Assembly (NCBI RefSeq): GCF_900141735.1
Contig: NZ_FQYO01000002.1
Span: 62,001 to 126,000, forward strand
Length of the DNA: 64,000 nt
Reading direction: 5' to 3'
From: Wenxinia saemankumensis
GTDB taxonomy: Bacteria; Pseudomonadota; Alphaproteobacteria; Rhodobacterales; Rhodobacteraceae
Part shown: piece after piece, positions 50,925 to 60,544 of the stretch
Numbering within the stretch: the first letter of the stretch is position 1
How the letters are laid out: every line of letters starts with the position of its first letter
Notes under the pieces: generated by a model
Databases searched by the model: none
The model's input: only the letters and a program-made list of their open reading frames with translations
What the model was told of the DNA's origin: nothing
Made by a program: the position numbers and the translations under genes

Positions 50925-51493
50925 GCCAGCCACGTCACCTTGTCGGACAGGTCGGGGCGCGGCCGGTCCGGCGGGGCGGAGGATTCCGTGCCGATATGGA
51001 TCACGCCCGCGACGCGCTCGCCGGGGCCGCAGCCCAGATGCTCCGCCGCGAAATCCGCGTCGTGGACCGCCCAGCCGGTCAGCCATTGAGCGCCCCAGCC
51101 CGCGGCGAGCGCGGCGTTGACGAGGCTCAGGCAGACCGCGCCCGCCGAATAGAGCTGCTCGTCCAGCGGCACGTCGGGCGACTCGACCGGGGCGGCGATC
51201 ACGGCCACGGCGAGGGGCGAATCGGCGTATTGGCTCTGCACCTTCTCGACTTTGCCCTGCTCGATCCCCAGCGCCGCGCCCCGCTCGCCCGCGCCGGAGG
51301 CGAGCCGGGCCCGCGCCTCGGGGCCGAGGACGACCAGCCGCCACGGCTCCAGCTTCTTGTGGTCGGGCACGCGCAGGCCGGCGGTCAGGATAGTCTCGAG
51401 CGCCGCCCGGTCCGGAACCGGGGCCGAGAGGATCTTGGACGGGCGCGAGCGCCGGGTCAGCAGGAAGTCGAGGGCGGCATCGTTGCGGGGCAT
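50921..51493 (-). CDS. nitroreductase family flavoprotein
   Basis: 190 residues. FMN-binding start LDFLLTRRSRPSKILSAPVPD, GLRVPDHKKLEPWRLVVLG, and SAGAVCLSLVNAALAAGWGAQWLTGW with GERVAGVIHIGT near the end. Substrate unknown. ATG at 51493; a longer frame upstream has no similarity. First of a two-gene unit with the EI24 gene. Confidence 0.9.
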   Translation of the reverse strand: MPRNDAALDFLLTRRSRPSKILSAPVPDRAALETILTAGLRVPDHKKLEPWRLVVLGPEARARLASGAGERGAALGIEQGKVEKVQSQYADSPLAVAVIAAPVESPDVPLDEQLYSAGAVCLSLVNAALAAGWGAQWLTGWAVHDADFAAEHLGCGPGERVAGVIHIGTESSAPPDRPRPDLSDKVTWLA

Positions 51494-51681
51494 GGGGCGT
51501 CCTTCGCTCTGGTCGGCCCCGTCATAGGAGAGCGGGACGCCGCTGCCAATGTGCGCCTGCGCAGGGCGGGCCGGCTTGACCCCGGCGCGGGGCGGTCCCA
51601 TCTGGCCGGGCAGAGGGGACGACCTCTCGCGACCGCATCCCGCCGGGACGACCCGGCCAAGACGCAAGCGAGGCATGCCCC

Positions 51682-52113
51682 ATGCGTTCCTTCACCGACC
51701 GACTGCGCCACGCGCTCCTCTTCGAGGCGATCGCCCTCGTCCTCGTCGTCCCGGCCTCGTCGCTGCTGTTCCATCAGCCCGTCCATTCGATGGGCGTGAT
51801 CGTCGTCGTCAGCGCCGCCGTCGCGGCCTTGTGGAACATGGTCTACAACTGGCTCTTCGACCGGGCGACGCTGCGCCTGCGCGGCCGCACGGCCAAGACG
51901 CTGCCGCTGCGCGTGCTGCACGCGGTGCTGTTCGAGGGCGGCCTGCTGGTGCTGCTCCTGCCGTTCATCGCCTGGTACCTGGGCGTGACGCTCTGGCAGG
52001 CGCTGGCGATGGATGTCGCGCTGGCGCTGTTCTACGTGGTCTACGCCTTCGTCTACAACTGGGTCTACGACCGGGTCTTCCCGGTGCCGGACGTCCCCGC
52101 GCGGGCGGGCTGA
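51682..52113 (+). CDS. PACE family efflux transporter
   Basis: 143 residues, four membrane helices as two BTP repeats: LLFEAIALVLVVPASSLLF and AVLFEGGLLVLLLPFIAWYLG. Each repeat has the conserved helix-1 Glu (FEAI, FEGG) and a helix-2 motif WNMVYNWLFDRA / YAFVYNWVYDRVFP. PACE proteins such as AceI export chlorhexidine and short diamines by proton antiport. ATG at 51682; weak upstream site. Confidence 0.92.
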   Translation: MRSFTDRLRHALLFEAIALVLVVPASSLLFHQPVHSMGVIVVVSAAVAALWNMVYNWLFDRATLRLRGRTAKTLPLRVLHAVLFEGGLLVLLLPFIAWYLGVTLWQALAMDVALALFYVVYAFVYNWVYDRVFPVPDVPARAG

Positions 52114-52156
52114 GGCCCCCGGCACCGTCCTGCGGCGGGCCCGGGGGAAGCCGGCG

Positions 52157-54073
52157 TCAGACGGACCCTTCCGGCCTGGCCCGCACGATGCCGTAGCCGA
52201 GGGGTCGGATCGCCGCGCGGATCTCGTCGAGGATGGCGGGATCGTCGATCGTGGCGGGGATCCTCACCTCGCCCCCCTCGGCCACCTCGATCATCGTGCG
52301 CCGCAGGATCTTGCCCGATCGGGTCTTGGGCAGCCGCTCGACCACCGCGGCGAGCCGGAAGGCCGCGACGGGGCCGATCCGGTCGCGGACCCGGGCGATC
52401 ACCTCCGAGACGATCTCGGGCGCGGGGCGCGTGCAGCCCCGGTTGAGACAGAGGAACCCCATCGGCAGCTGGCCCTTCAGCTCGTCCGCGACCCCGATCA
52501 CGGCACATTCGGCCACGTCGGGATGCCCGGCCAGCACCTCCTCCATCAGCCCCGTCGACAGCCGGTGGCCGGCGACGTTGATGACGTCGTCCGTGCGCGC
52601 CATGATCCAGAGGTAGCCGTCCTCGTCCTTCATCCCGGCATCCCCGCTCTCGTACCAGCCGGGAAATCGCGACAGGTAGGACGAAGCGAACCGCTCCTCG
52701 GCGTTCCACAGCGTCGGCAGCGTGCCGGGCGGCAGCGGCAGGCGGATCGCGATCGCGCCGAGCTGGCCGGGCGGCAGGGGCGCGCCGTCCTCGCCCAGGA
52801 TCTGCACGTCGTAGCCGGGCATCGGCACGGAGGGAGAGCCGATCCGGACCGGCAGCGCCTCCATCCCCGCGGGATTGGCGACCATCGGCCAACCGCTCTC
52901 GGTCTGCCACCAATGGTCGTAGACCGGCTTGCCGGTGACGCGCTGGAGCCATTCGATCGTGTCGGGATCGGCCCGTTCGCCCGCAAGATAGATCGCGCGA
53001 AGCCGGGACAGGTCGTATCCGGCGAGCAGCTTTCCCTCCGGATCCTCGCGCTTCACCGCGCGGAAGGCGGTCGGCGCGGTGAAGAAGCTGCGGACCCCGT
53101 GATCCTGGATCACCCGCCAGAAGGTGCCGGCATCGGGGGTGCCGACGGGCTTGCCCTCGAAGACGACGCTGGTGTTGCCGTGGATCAGCGGCGCGTAGCA
53201 GATGTAGCTGTGGCCCACGACCCAGCCCACATCCGAGGCGGCCCAGAAGACCTCGCCCGGGTCGACGCCGTAGACCAGCTTCATGCTCAGGTTCAGCGCG
53301 ACGAGATGACCGCCCGTGGGGCGCACCACGCCCTTGGGCTTGCCCGTCGTCCCCGAGGTGTAGAGGATGTAGGCCGGGTGGCTGCCTTCGACCGGAACGC
53401 AGTCCGCCGGCTCCGCCCCCTTCTGGAAGGCGTGCCAGTCGTGGTCGCGGCCCGGCTGCAGCGCCGCGAGCTGCTGCGGGCGCTGAAGGATCACGCAGAA
53501 GTCCGGCGCGTGCGCCGCCTCGTCCAGCGCGGCGTCCAGCAGCGGCTTGTAGGCGACGACGCGTGTCGGCTCGATCCCGCAGGAGCCGGCGATGACCGCC
53601 TTCGGCCGCGCGTCGTCGATGCGGACCGCCAGCTCGTGCGCGGCGAAGCCGCCGAAGACCACAGAGTGGATCGCCCCGATCCGTGCGCAGGCGAGCATCG
53701 CGACGACGGCCTCGGGCACCATCGGCATGTAGACGACGACGCGGTCGCCCTTGGTCACGCCGCGCGCCGCCAGCGCCCCGGCGAGGCGGGCCACCTGCTG
53801 CTGCAGTTCGGCATAGGTCAGGCGGGACAGGGTGCCGGTCACGGGGCTGTCGTGGATCAGCGCGTCCTGATCGCCGCGCCCGGCCGCGACATGGCGGTCG
53901 ACCGCGTTCCAGCAGGTGTTCACCAGTCCGTCCGAGAACCATTCGTAGAGCGGCGCCCGCTGGTCGAAGAGCGCCTTCGAGGGAAAGCGCTCCCACGCGA
54001 TCCGCCGCGCCGCCTCCATCCAGAATCCCTCGGGATCGCTCAGCGACCCGGCGTGATAGGCGGCATATGACAT
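52157..54073 (-). CDS. prpE: propionyl-CoA synthetase
   Basis: Activates propionate (or related short acids) to the CoA ester via an acyl-adenylate. 638 residues. ATP motif AYILYTSGTTGKPKGVVRPTGGH; DHWWQTESGWPM; SGDAGMKDEDGYLWIMARTDDVINVAGHRLST; acetylatable Lys in LPKTRSGKILRRTM. The PrpE type is indicated by PTGGHLVALNLSMKLVYGVDPGEVFWAASDVGWVVGHS. GGAGG precedes the ATG at 54073. Goes with mce for propionyl-CoA to succinyl-CoA flow. Confidence 0.95.
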   Translation of the reverse strand: MSYAAYHAGSLSDPEGFWMEAARRIAWERFPSKALFDQRAPLYEWFSDGLVNTCWNAVDRHVAAGRGDQDALIHDSPVTGTLSRLTYAELQQQVARLAGALAARGVTKGDRVVVYMPMVPEAVVAMLACARIGAIHSVVFGGFAAHELAVRIDDARPKAVIAGSCGIEPTRVVAYKPLLDAALDEAAHAPDFCVILQRPQQLAALQPGRDHDWHAFQKGAEPADCVPVEGSHPAYILYTSGTTGKPKGVVRPTGGHLVALNLSMKLVYGVDPGEVFWAASDVGWVVGHSYICYAPLIHGNTSVVFEGKPVGTPDAGTFWRVIQDHGVRSFFTAPTAFRAVKREDPEGKLLAGYDLSRLRAIYLAGERADPDTIEWLQRVTGKPVYDHWWQTESGWPMVANPAGMEALPVRIGSPSVPMPGYDVQILGEDGAPLPPGQLGAIAIRLPLPPGTLPTLWNAEERFASSYLSRFPGWYESGDAGMKDEDGYLWIMARTDDVINVAGHRLSTGLMEEVLAGHPDVAECAVIGVADELKGQLPMGFLCLNRGCTRPAPEIVSEVIARVRDRIGPVAAFRLAAVVERLPKTRSGKILRRTMIEVAEGGEVRIPATIDDPAILDEIRAAIRPLGYGIVRARPEGSV

Positions 54074-54242
54074 CGCGAACCTCCCTCTCTCCTCCACCTG
54101 CCAGCTAGAAGGAGAGCGGACGTGGCGGCAAGTCCGGTCGAGAGAACGGGGGTGCGACCGATCGCGGCGCACCCCCCGCGGCCGATGCCGTTGACCGCCG
54201 CGGTCGGGTCGTCTTGAAGGGGGAAAACGACCCGGACCGACC

Positions 54243-55064
54243 ATGCCAGACCCGACGCCGAGAGCCCTCTGCATCAACCTCGCCCGCCGGGACGACCGCC
54301 GGACCCGGATGCTGCGCGTCGCGGCGGGGGCGGGGCTCGCCCTCGACTGGATCGACGCGCTCGACGCGACCGATCCCGCCGCCGCGCCGGCCCTCGCCGC
54401 GCTGCCCCCGGACGGGCCGACCGGGCGGCTGGGGGATGGCGCGCGGGCCTGCACGCTGTCGCATGCGCGGGCCTGGCGCGCGGCGGCCGAGAGCGGGGCG
54501 GACTGGACGATCGTGCTTGAGGACGACGTGATCCTCGCCCCCGACAGCGGGGCGGTGCTCGCCGCGCTGCTGCGCGATCCGCCGCAGGCGGTCGACATCG
54601 TGAAGCTCGAGGCCGGGGGGACGGTCCCGCTCGGGATCGTGGTCGGGGCCGAGCTGGCCCGCCCGGGCGGGCGGGCGATCCGGCGCTGCCACCAGCTCGC
54701 CACCGACTCGGCCGCCTACGCGATCTCGGCCGCCGGGGCGCGGCAGGCGCTGGCCCGCGTGTCGGCCTGCAATACCGGGGTCGATCACTTCCTGTTCTAT
54801 CCCCGCCCGCGCCGCGGCGGGGCGGGGCTGCGGCAGGCCCTGATGGTGCCGCCGCTCGCGGTGCAGGACCGGGCCCTCGCATCCGACATCAAGGGGCGCC
54901 GCTATGGCGCGCGGGACCGCCTGCAGCGCCTGCGCCGCGGCCTCTACGAGGGGGCGCAGGCCGGCGGCCTCCTGCGGGCCCTCGCCTCCGGCGCGCGGGT
55001 GGTGAAGGCGCCCTACGCGGCCGATCCTCGGGCGCAAGCGCCCATCGGCCCCGATCAGCCGTAA
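54243..55064 (+). CDS. glycosyltransferase family 25 protein
   Basis: 273 residues. GT25 start ALCINLARRDDRRTRMLRVAAGAGL and the metal-binding IVLEDDVILAP, then TDSAAYAISAAGARQAL. The family adds sugars in LPS or capsule synthesis. No other polysaccharide gene is present. The last ten bases overlap the convergent maeB gene. A possible regulatory hairpin GGGGGTGC/GCACCCCC lies upstream (54148-54176). Confidence 0.9.
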   Translation: MPDPTPRALCINLARRDDRRTRMLRVAAGAGLALDWIDALDATDPAAAPALAALPPDGPTGRLGDGARACTLSHARAWRAAAESGADWTIVLEDDVILAPDSGAVLAALLRDPPQAVDIVKLEAGGTVPLGIVVGAELARPGGRAIRRCHQLATDSAAYAISAAGARQALARVSACNTGVDHFLFYPRPRRGGAGLRQALMVPPLAVQDRALASDIKGRRYGARDRLQRLRRGLYEGAQAGGLLRALASGARVVKAPYAADPRAQAPIGPDQP

Positions 55065-57355
55065 TGGGTGACGGGCGTGCCGGCGAGCGCGCTCATGTTC
55101 AGCAGGCCGCGCGCGGTGATCGAGGGCGTCACGATATGCGCCTTGTTGCCCATCCCCATCAGGATCGGCCCGACCTCCAGCCCGCCGCCCCGCGCCTTGA
55201 GGATGTTGCGCACGCCCGAGGCGGCGTCGGTATTGGCGAAGATCAGCGTGTTCGCCGCCCCCGCGAGGCGGCTGCCGGGAAAGATCCGCTCGCGCAGTTC
55301 GGCGTCGAAGGCGGCGTCCACATGCATCTCGCCCTCGTAGGTGAAGTCGCGCGGCACGCTGTCGAGGATCTCGAGCGCGCCCCGCATCCGCCGGCCGGTC
55401 GCGATGTCGAGATTGCCGAACTGCGAATGCGAGCAGAGCGCGATGTTCGGCTCCAGCCCGAAGCGGCGGACGTGCCGCGCGGCCCCGATCGTCGCCTCGG
55501 CGATCTGCTCGGGCGTCGGCTCGGGGTGGACCTGGGTGTCGGCGACGAAGATCGGTCCCGCCTCCTGGATGATCAGCGACAGCGCCCCGACCGGGTGCAG
55601 GCTGCCATGACCGAGGATGTCCGTGACGTAGCGCAGGTGCCACAGATACTGGCCGAAGGCGCCGCAGATCATCGAATCGGCCTCGTCCCGGTGGACCATG
55701 ACCGCGGCGATGGCGGTCGTGTTGGTCCGCATCACGGCGCGGGCGATGTCGGGGCTGACGCCCTTGCGCGCCATGATCTGGTGGTAGGTCCCCCAGTAGT
55801 CGCGGTAGCGCGGATCGTCCTCGGGGTTCACCACCTCGAAATCCCGCACCGGCCGGATGTCGAGGCCGGCACGCTCGCAGCGCCGCTCGATCACCTCGGG
55901 GCGGCCGATCAGGATCGGGGTGTCGGTCGTCTCCTCCATGATCGCCTGCGCGGCGCGCAGCACCCGCTCGTCCTCGCCCTCGGCGAAGGCGATGCGCCGG
56001 TTCGCGCCGCGCGCCGCCTCGAAGACCGGCCGCATGATGAAGGCCGAGCGGAAGACCGAGCTGTCGAGCCGCTGCTTGTAGGCCGCGACGTCCTCGATCG
56101 GGCGCCGGGCGACGCCCGTCTCGACCGCCGCGCGGGCCACCGCGCTCGCCACCACGCCCATCAGGCGGGGGTCGAAGGGCTTGGGGATGAGGTAGTCGGC
56201 CCCGAAGGTCAGCTGCTCGCCCGCATAGGCCGCCGCCGCCTCGGCGCTGGTCGTCGCGCGGGCGAGGGCGGCGATCCCCTCGACGCAGGCGATCTTCATC
56301 TCGTCGTTGATCGTCGTCGCGCCCACGTCCAGCGCGCCGCGGAAGATGAAGGGGAAGCACAGGACGTTGTTGACCTGGTTGGGGTAGTCGCTGCGCCCCG
56401 TCGCGATGATCGCGCCCGGCGCGGCGGCCCGGGCGTCGTCGGGCATGATCTCGGGATTGGGATTGGCGAGGGCGAAGATGATCGGCCGCGGCGCCATCCG
56501 GCCCACCATGTCCGCATTCAGCACGCCGGGTCCGGACAGGCCGAGGAAGAGATCCGCCCCGTCGATCACGTCGCCAAGCGTCCGCGGCCCGCCCGGCTGG
56601 GCATAGGCCGCCTTCTGCGGCGTCATCTGCTCCTCCCGCCCCTCGTGGACGAGGCCGGCGAGGTCGCAGAGCCAGACGTTCTCGCGCCGGACCCCCAGCT
56701 TCAGCAGCATGTCGAGGCAGGCGATCCCCGCCGCGCCCCCGCCGGTGGAGACGACCTTGATGTCGGCCCAGTCCTTGCCCGCGACCCTCAGCGCATTGGT
56801 CGCGGCGGCGCCGACGACGATGGCGGTCCCGTGCTGGTCGTCGTGGAAGACGGGGATGTTCATCCGCTCGCGGCAGAGCCTCTCGACCACGAAACAGTCG
56901 GGCGCCTTGATGTCCTCGAGGTTGATCGCCCCGAAGGTCGGCTCCAGCGCGCAGACGATGTCAGCCAGCCGCTCGGGGTCCGCCTCGTCCAGCTCGATAT
57001 CGAAGCAGTCGATGCCGGCGAACTTCTTGAAGAGGACCGCCTTGCCCTCCATCACCGGCTTGGAGGCGAGCGCGCCGATATTGCCGAGGCCCAGCACCGC
57101 CGTGCCGTTGCTGACGACGGCCACCAGATTGCCGCGCGCCGTGTAGTCGCGGGCCGTGTCGGGGTCGGCCCTGATCTCGAGACAGGCCTCGGCCACGCCG
57201 GGCGAATAGGCCCGCGACAGGTCGCGGCCATTGGCCAGCGGCTTGGTCGGAACGACCTCCAGCTTCCCGGGCCTGGGCAGCCGGTGATAGTCGAGCGCCG
57301 CCTGCCGCGCCGCCTCGCGCCCGGTCTCCGCGCCCGGCTTCTCGCTCTCGGCCAT
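55055..57355 (-). CDS. maeB: NADP-dependent malic enzyme with phosphotransacetylase-like domain
   Basis: Decarboxylates malate to pyruvate with NADP+. 766 residues. Malic enzyme domain (1-430): [52 protein letters not shown], and NAD(P) site [20 protein letters not shown]-terminal phosphotransacetylase-like domain (about 430-766) usual in MaeB lacks transacetylase activity and is allosteric (acetyl-CoA, per E. coli). ATG at 57355. Confidence 0.97.
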   Translation of the reverse strand: MAESEKPGAETGREAARQAALDYHRLPRPGKLEVVPTKPLANGRDLSRAYSPGVAEACLEIRADPDTARDYTARGNLVAVVSNGTAVLGLGNIGALASKPVMEGKAVLFKKFAGIDCFDIELDEADPERLADIVCALEPTFGAINLEDIKAPDCFVVERLCRERMNIPVFHDDQHGTAIVVGAAATNALRVAGKDWADIKVVSTGGGAAGIACLDMLLKLGVRRENVWLCDLAGLVHEGREEQMTPQKAAYAQPGGPRTLGDVIDGADLFLGLSGPGVLNADMVGRMAPRPIIFALANPNPEIMPDDARAAAPGAIIATGRSDYPNQVNNVLCFPFIFRGALDVGATTINDEMKIACVEGIAALARATTSAEAAAAYAGEQLTFGADYLIPKPFDPRLMGVVASAVARAAVETGVARRPIEDVAAYKQRLDSSVFRSAFIMRPVFEAARGANRRIAFAEGEDERVLRAAQAIMEETTDTPILIGRPEVIERRCERAGLDIRPVRDFEVVNPEDDPRYRDYWGTYHQIMARKGVSPDIARAVMRTNTTAIAAVMVHRDEADSMICGAFGQYLWHLRYVTDILGHGSLHPVGALSLIIQEAGPIFVADTQVHPEPTPEQIAEATIGAARHVRRFGLEPNIALCSHSQFGNLDIATGRRMRGALEILDSVPRDFTYEGEMHVDAAFDAELRERIFPGSRLAGAANTLIFANTDAASGVRNILKARGGGLEVGPILMGMGNKAHIVTPSITARGLLNMSALAGTPVTHYG

Positions 57356-57445
57356 GCCGTCCTCCCCGTTTCGGTCGGAGGCTTATCGCGTGGCGGGGGC
57401 GGCGAGAGCAAGGCCGGCGGCCGGACCCCGTGGCCGCCGGCCGGC

Positions 57446-57577
57446 TCAGGGGAGGGACGGTCCGTGGAGGCGGGGCGGCGGGGCGTCCACGCCCCAGCCG
57501 CCCGTCGGCGTGCCGAAGAAGCCGGCGAGGGCGCTCGTCGCGATGAGCAGGAGCGCGATGGTCAGGATCGGGCGCAT
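57446..57577 (-). CDS. 43-residue exported small protein
   Basis: Reads MRPILTIALLLIATSALAGF, then a Gly/Pro-rich tail (FGTPTGGWGVDAPPPRLHG). A signal peptide or single membrane helix covers residues 1-18. GGAG lies six bases before the ATG at 57577; an ATG four codons upstream (57589) is an alternative. No family recognised. Confidence 0.5.
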   Translation of the reverse strand: MRPILTIALLLIATSALAGFFGTPTGGWGVDAPPPRLHGPSLP

Positions 57578-57732
57578 GGGCGTCTCCATGGTGGCGATGC
57601 GCCCAGTCTCGCGCGTATCGCCGGGCCCGTCATACCCCGAACGGGGGAACGGGCCCGGGCGATGCGGCGGGGCCGGCAGGCGAGACGGCCCCGCCGGCCC
57701 TCTCCCCCCGGGCCCCTCCCTTCGGTCCCCGT

Positions 57733-57957
57733 TCAGGTCCCCCGGCCGGTCTTGCCCTGCAGCGCGTCGATCCGGGTCGATGCCTCGGCCTTGGTCAGGT
57801 CCGGATCGAACGCCTCTCCCGCCTCCTGGCAGAGCGTCTTGAGATAGGAGGCCTGCGCCCCGGTCATCGGCTCGTCGCCGGTCGTCCAGTCCTCGACCGG
57901 CTTGTCGGCATTGCCTGGGGCGTCGGTCTTGGGATGTTCGGTGATCTTGTCGGCCAT
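57733..57957 (-). CDS. DUF3072 family protein
   Basis: 74 residues. WTTGDEPMTGAQASYLKTLCQEAGEAFDPDLTKAEASTRIDALQGKTGRG is the DUF3072 signature, a short SAP-like helical domain found in many bacteria. Preceded by an acidic tail (TEHPKTDAPGNADKPVED). Function unknown. AGGAGAG lies before the ATG at 57957. Confidence 0.88.
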   Translation of the reverse strand: MADKITEHPKTDAPGNADKPVEDWTTGDEPMTGAQASYLKTLCQEAGEAFDPDLTKAEASTRIDALQGKTGRGT

Positions 57958-58359
57958 GATTGCTCTCCTGCGAAAGGCTCGTTCGCAGAATGTTCCGCGC
58001 GCCGTCCCGGTTCCCGCCCCTGCCGGGCCCGTGATCGCGCCATCCTTCGCGCCTCGCGGACCTGCCCGGCATCCGACCCGGGATCCGGTCGCAGCCATCA
58101 CGATGCGCGAGGACCCGGCCTCCGTCGGCGGGGCGCCCGGGTTGCGGCCGGACCTGGTTCCCACCGCCGATGGTCGGGCGCTGCCGATCCGTTCCGGTCC
58201 CGACCGGCGGGTCCCGGCTGGGCCCGGGCGCCCGGGGCATGGCCCCGCAATCGGACGGGCGCCTGCCCCGCCGCGTCCGAGGCGGTGCCGGCGATACGCT
58301 GCCCGCCGGCCGAGACGCCCCCGCCGGTCCGGCATCCCGTGGGGCGGGCCGGTCGCCGC

Positions 58360-58382
58360 GGTATTTCGGAACCCTGCGAAGG
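58360..58382 (+). repeat. dispersed repeat R, copy 3
   Basis: GGTATTTCGGAACCCTGCGAAGG-like, 23 bases; differs from copies 1 and 2 by a short change and one inserted base. Preceded by GGTCGCCGC as in copy 2 and followed by a GCGCGGCGCCCC stretch that copy 4 also has. Confidence 0.75.
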
Positions 58383-58429
58383 GGAAAGCGCGGCGCCCCC
58401 GCCCGGCCGGCGGCCTCGCGGCGGGGCGA

Positions 58430-58444
58430 TTAACCCGCCGTTAA
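58430..58444. promoter_or_regulatory. candidate CtrA-binding box
   Basis: TTAA (58430-58433), seven bases CCCGCCG, TTAA (58441-58444), then GGTTAA to 58450. Matches the full CtrA spacing TTAA-N7-TTAA; such AT-rich sets are rare by chance in 70% GC DNA. Nearest downstream gene is prmA, 236 bases away. Confidence 0.4.
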
Positions 58445-58591
58445 GGTTAATGCGCGAGAACGGGCCTCGCGGTACAGGCTGCGGAGCCGATGACCGCACC
58501 CTGCGAAGCCCCGGCCGGTCGTGCAGCGCTTCCGGGCGGCGCCGCCCGCGACAGAACACTCGGCCGGCCGGGGTGGAGCGCCGCGCTCCCT

Positions 58592-58614
58592 CCTTCGCAG
58601 GGTCTTCAAATACC
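58592..58614 (-). repeat. dispersed repeat R, copy 4 (inverted)
   Basis: CCTTCGCAGGGTCTTCAAAT then ACC, inverse complement of the R core with a changed centre (TTTGAAGAC for TTTGCGAC). Together with copy 3 it flanks 209 bases head-to-head. Confidence 0.75.
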
Positions 58615-58680
58615 GCGGCCGCCGGTTGACGCCCGCGCCCCGCCGGCTCATGGGACGGGCCTGTCAGCCGCGAGGATCCC

Positions 58681-59559
58681 ATGACCAGCTGGACCGCCAC
58701 CACCACCCTGACCGGCCTCGCCGCGGCAGAGGCGCTCGTCGCGGCGATCGAGGAGCGGCTCGCCCCGTTCGGCGTCGGCTATTTCGAGATCGAGGACGGC
58801 TCCGGCCTGTTCGAGGTCGGCGTCCACGACGAGGAGCGGCCCGACGCGCTCGCGCTCGACCTGCTGGCCGCGTCCCACGGGGCAAAGCCCTTCGTCGTCT
58901 CCGAAGTGCCGGAGACCGACTGGGTCGCCCATGTCCGGCGCGAGCTGGCCCCGGTCGAGGCGGGGCGGTTCTTCGTCTACGGCGCGCATGACGCGCAGAA
59001 GGTGCCGGAGGGGCGGATCGCCCTGCTGATCGAGGCGTCGATGGCCTTCGGCACCGGCCATCACGGCACGACGCTGGGCTGCCTGCGCGCGCTCGACCGC
59101 CTGGCGGAGGGCGGGGCGGCGCCCGGGCGGATCGCGGATGTCGGCGCCGGGACCGCGGTTCTGGCCATGGCCGCCGCGCGGGCCTTCGCGCCCGAACGGG
59201 CGGTGCTCGCCGGGGATATCGACGAGGTCGCCGTCGAGGTGGGGCGCACCAACGTCGCCGCCAACGGTCTGGAGGGCCGGGTCCATTGCGAGGAAGCGGC
59301 TGGCTTCGACGGGCCGCGCCTCGGCGCGGAAGGCCCCTACGATCTCGTGCTCGCCAACATCCTCAAGGGTCCGCTGATCGACCTCGCCCCCGCGATGGGG
59401 GCGAACACCGCTCCGGGCGGCCACGTGATTCTCTCCGGCCTGCTCAACGAGCAGGCGGGCGAGATCGTGGCGCACTATCTCCGGAACGGGTTCGATCACC
59501 TCTCGAGCGAGGAGATTGGTGAGTGGACGACCCTGGTTCTGCGTCGAATTGCGGTCTGA
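58681..59559 (+). CDS. prmA: ribosomal protein L11 methyltransferase
   Basis: Trimethylates amino groups of L11. 292 residues. SAM site IADVGAGTAVLAMAAARA (about 151-168); MAFGTGHHGTTLGCLRAL (the PrmA GTGxHxT motif, His-Gly variant) and VLANILKGPLIDLAP (catalytic NPP-type motif replaced by ANI in PrmA). GAGGAT before the ATG. Followed by a membrane protein gene. Confidence 0.96.
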   Translation: MTSWTATTTLTGLAAAEALVAAIEERLAPFGVGYFEIEDGSGLFEVGVHDEERPDALALDLLAASHGAKPFVVSEVPETDWVAHVRRELAPVEAGRFFVYGAHDAQKVPEGRIALLIEASMAFGTGHHGTTLGCLRALDRLAEGGAAPGRIADVGAGTAVLAMAAARAFAPERAVLAGDIDEVAVEVGRTNVAANGLEGRVHCEEAAGFDGPRLGAEGPYDLVLANILKGPLIDLAPAMGANTAPGGHVILSGLLNEQAGEIVAHYLRNGFDHLSSEEIGEWTTLVLRRIAV

Positions 59560-59661
59560 TTGCGCGATTTCTGCGCCGGAACGGCGGCATGCCCAAGTTC
59601 TGCCATAATCTCCGCGGAAAACGGCCGATGTGAGGTGGGGGCCTCGCGATACGGAGCTGCC

Positions 59662-60003
59662 ATGAGCCCGTCCATCACGTTCGATGCCCGGCTGAAGCGT
59701 ATCGGCCGCAAGCACGACCGCATCCGTCGCAACGGCTATGTCGGCCGGCTCGACAAGAACGGCCTGCTGACCATGCAGCCGCGCCGCAAGGGACCGGCAT
59801 TGCCCGCCCGCGGCTTCGCCATCGTCCTGCTCACCGCGCTGGCCTTCAAGGCCGTGCTGCTGGCGGTGCTCGGTCCCGCGCAATACGACGAGCGTCTCGC
59901 CACGCTGGCGTCCGGATCGCCGGTCGAGCGGGCCGGTGCCTTCGTGATGCTGCCCGACCCGGCGACCCGTCTCGTGGCCGATCTGGTCGCCCCGCTGCTC
60001 TGA
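59662..60003 (+). CDS. hypothetical membrane-anchored protein
   Basis: 113 residues. A basic cytoplasmic N-terminus (SITFDARLKRIGRKHDRIRRNGYVGRLDKNGLL, ending PRRKG) is followed by one hydrophobic helix at about 52-70 (GFAIVLLTALAFKAVLLAVLG) and an extracytoplasmic tail. I recall similar genes next to prmA in related genomes but know no function. GGAG lies seven bases before the ATG at 59662. Confidence 0.75.
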   Translation: MSPSITFDARLKRIGRKHDRIRRNGYVGRLDKNGLLTMQPRRKGPALPARGFAIVLLTALAFKAVLLAVLGPAQYDERLATLASGSPVERAGAFVMLPDPATRLVADLVAPLL

Positions 60004-60054
60004 CCTAGCTCTCTCTCATCGTTTCACTCCGGCGCTCTCTCACCCGCCCAGACG

Positions 60055-60090
60055 CGATCGGCCGCCCCGGGATCCCGGGGCGGCCGATCG
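60055..60090. terminator. perfect 36-bp palindrome between the hypothetical and DUF1127 genes
   Basis: CGATCGGCCGCCCCGGGA and its exact complement, 18-bp arms. Followed by TCGTTCTGG, no T-tract. Likely a strong bidirectional terminator between convergent genes. Confidence 0.7.
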
Positions 60091-60164
60091 TCGTTCTGGC
60101 GGGTCGATGCGCCCGGATGCCGCGCGTCGACGCGGCGGCGGGGCGGGATCGGGCTAACCCGGGA

Positions 60165-60392
60165 TCAGAAGCGGCGGCCGCCCCGGCGGACCACGGCCTC
60201 GATGTCGCCGCGGCTGAGGCCGAGATCGTCGAGCTGCGAATCGGTCAGGCCGTGCAGCGCGCGGCTGGTGCGGCGCGCCTCGGTCCAGGCAGTGACGGTC
60301 TCGAGCACGTCGTAGGCGCGGCGCACGAGACGCCCGTAGAAGATGGCGGAATCGAGGGAGCGGGCGGTATCGATATGGGACATGGCGGTCAT
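60165..60392 (-). CDS. DUF1127 family small protein (YjiS-like)
   Basis: 75 residues from ATG 60392 (72 from 60383). The C-terminal RRTSRALHGLTDSQLDDLGLSRGDIEAVVRR is the DUF1127 signature. Related alphaproteobacterial proteins bind RNA and act in RNA maturation or C1/phosphate and stress responses (for example CcaF1 of Rhodobacter); the role of this one is not known. Confidence 0.92.
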   Translation of the reverse strand: MTAMSHIDTARSLDSAIFYGRLVRRAYDVLETVTAWTEARRTSRALHGLTDSQLDDLGLSRGDIEAVVRRGGRRF

Positions 60393-60544
60393 CCGTGGTC
60401 TGCCCGCAAATCGGGCGTCAATGGGTCATGGGCGCCGCTTAACCGGGCGGATCGAGGACGAGAAGAATGTTCTGGGCATGGGTGTCATGCCGGGCGGGCA
60501 TAACTCCCTCCGCGGGACGGAACCCGGGGGCCGGAGCTGCGGGC

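Larger units (their letters stand above)
57958..58680. other. 723-base gap with inverted R repeats and a CtrA-like box
   Basis: No gene I can support. It holds two inverted R copies (58360-58382, 58592-58614), a TTAA-N7-TTAA box (58430-58444), and GC-rich flanks. A weak partial R core (ACCCTGCGAAG) also occurs near 58497. Confidence 0.6.

Noticed and set aside
57961..57995. GGAAC before the DUF3072 gene as a second EcfG promoter
   Set aside because: No CGTT lies 16-17 bases downstream; only TTTCG is found.
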